DNA of 6,716 bases, taken from positions 1 to 6,716 of the forward strand of contig JACDAO010000760.1 in NCBI GenBank assembly GCA_013695405.1, read 5' to 3'. A program made the translations under genes and the position numbers. Within the stretch, counting starts at the first letter, position 1, and every line of letters begins with the position of its first letter. Source of the DNA: Acidobacteriota bacterium. Its GTDB lineage: Bacteria; Acidobacteriota; Vicinamibacteria; Vicinamibacterales; Vicinamibacteraceae. Of this stretch, positions 6,502 through 6,716 are shown in pieces. The notes under the pieces were generated by a model. The model searched no databases and was not told the origin of the DNA. It worked only from the letters and a program-made list of their open reading frames with translations.

Positions 6502-6545
6502 GTAGCCGCCGGACCTGTCCGGTAGCCGTCGGACTTGTCCGACGG
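6502..6545 (+). repeat. Two GTAG-headed palindromic (REP-like) units in direct orientation
   Basis: Two units begin with GTAGCC, at 6502 and 6522. In the first, CCGGAC (6509-6514) pairs with GTCCGG (6517-6522) around a 2-base spacer. In the second, CCGTCGGAC (6526-6534) pairs perfectly with GTCCGACGG (6537-6545) around TT. The second unit is nearly identical to the minus-strand unit at 1855-1878. The pair fills the gap between msrA and the partial membrane gene, where the folded RNA could also mark the 3' end of the latter's transcript. Confidence 0.75.
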
Positions 6546-6602
6546 TCAGCGTGACCAGACGAAAGGGCGCGGCCGTCAGCCTCCAGCCAAGCCGCAGGCC
6601 CG

Positions 6603-6716
6603 CTACACCCGCAGCAGCGGGTAACTCGCGGTGTTGCGCCAGACCCAGAAGGCGAGGGTGATCGCCAGCATGACCCAGGCAAGTGCGGTGCGCAGGCCTT
6701 GCGCACGGTCCGGCGC
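6603..6716 (-). CDS. C-terminal fragment of a membrane protein (5' partial)
   Basis: On the minus strand an open frame enters from the right edge and ends at TAG (6605-6603), giving 37 residues. It contains a strongly hydrophobic segment, [15 protein letters not shown], preceded by Arg and followed by [11 protein letters not shown], which looks like a last transmembrane helix with a short tail. The composition is typical of a real membrane protein, unlike the overlapping frame, which is Cys/Ser/Pro-rich nonsense. The ending loosely recalls small DUF2752-type membrane proteins, but the fragment is too short to assign. It lies upstream of msrA on the same strand, separated by 136 bp that include the REP-like units. 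Confidence 0.55.
   Translation of the reverse strand, partial: APDRAQGLRTALAWVMLAITLAFWVWRNTASYPLLRV

Noticed and set aside
5546..6505. 319-codon plus-strand open frame over the kinase end and msrA
   Set aside because: It overlaps two confidently identified genes and has no domain-like sequence.
6467..6706. N-terminal extension of the msrA frame toward the right edge
   Set aside because: It passes through the palindromic repeats, reads as Cys/Ser/Pro/Arg-rich nonsense, and competes with the membrane-protein frame in the same region.
1..6716. tRNA, rRNA, riboswitch, insertion sequence or prophage signals
   Set aside because: No tRNA-like cloverleaf, transposase, integrase or attachment-site pattern was found by reading both strands; the only repeats are the short ones listed.

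Overview
The window is GC-rich and densely coded, and it looks like an ordinary chromosomal stretch from a Gram-negative-type soil or environmental bacterium. The gene content and protein style are a TIM-barrel sugar isomerase/epimerase with the LISMLPK start and EEVWNKFLLSP core, a PhoD phosphatase, and an unlinked PAS hybrid kinase. Together with the TACAAT boxes placed directly before start codons, this would fit Acidobacteriota of the Vicinamibacteria type. That assignment is inference from resemblance; no marker gene is present.

Layout, left to right. (1) Bases 2-844, plus strand: 5'-truncated sugar phosphate isomerase/epimerase. (2) Bases 852-1808, minus strand: class I mannose-6-phosphate isomerase (manA), converging on gene 1 with only 7 bp between the stop codons. 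(3) Bases 1809-1994: a divergent intergenic region packed with structure. It holds a TACAAT box for manA, a GTAG-headed palindromic (REP-like) repeat, a three-copy 15-bp GC-rich tandem repeat, and a two-copy 15-bp repeat that duplicates both the TACAAT box and the ATG in front of phoD. (4) Bases 1995-3569, plus strand: Tat-exported PhoD-family phosphatase. (5) A 63-bp gap with a long hairpin. (6) Bases 3633-5804, plus strand: hybrid histidine kinase with a receiver at each end (REC-PAS-HisKA-HATPase-REC). (7) Bases 5813-6466, minus strand: MsrA, converging on the kinase with 8 bp between stops and a hairpin across the junction. (8) Bases 6467-6602: two more GTAG-headed palindromes. (9) Bases 6603-6716, minus strand: the C-terminal end of a membrane protein that runs off the window.

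The genes do not form an operon or an evident shared pathway. Genes 1 and 2 are both sugar isomerases by family but are convergent and separately transcribed. phoD and the kinase are co-directional, but a hairpin separates them. The kinase has no neighbouring stand-alone response regulator. I see no mobile element, CRISPR array, defence island or biosynthetic cluster.

The most interesting signals are non-coding: probable leaderless promoters, the REP-like palindromes near two minus-strand genes, and the tandem duplication of the phoD promoter/start segment. I found no convincing new multi-gene system.
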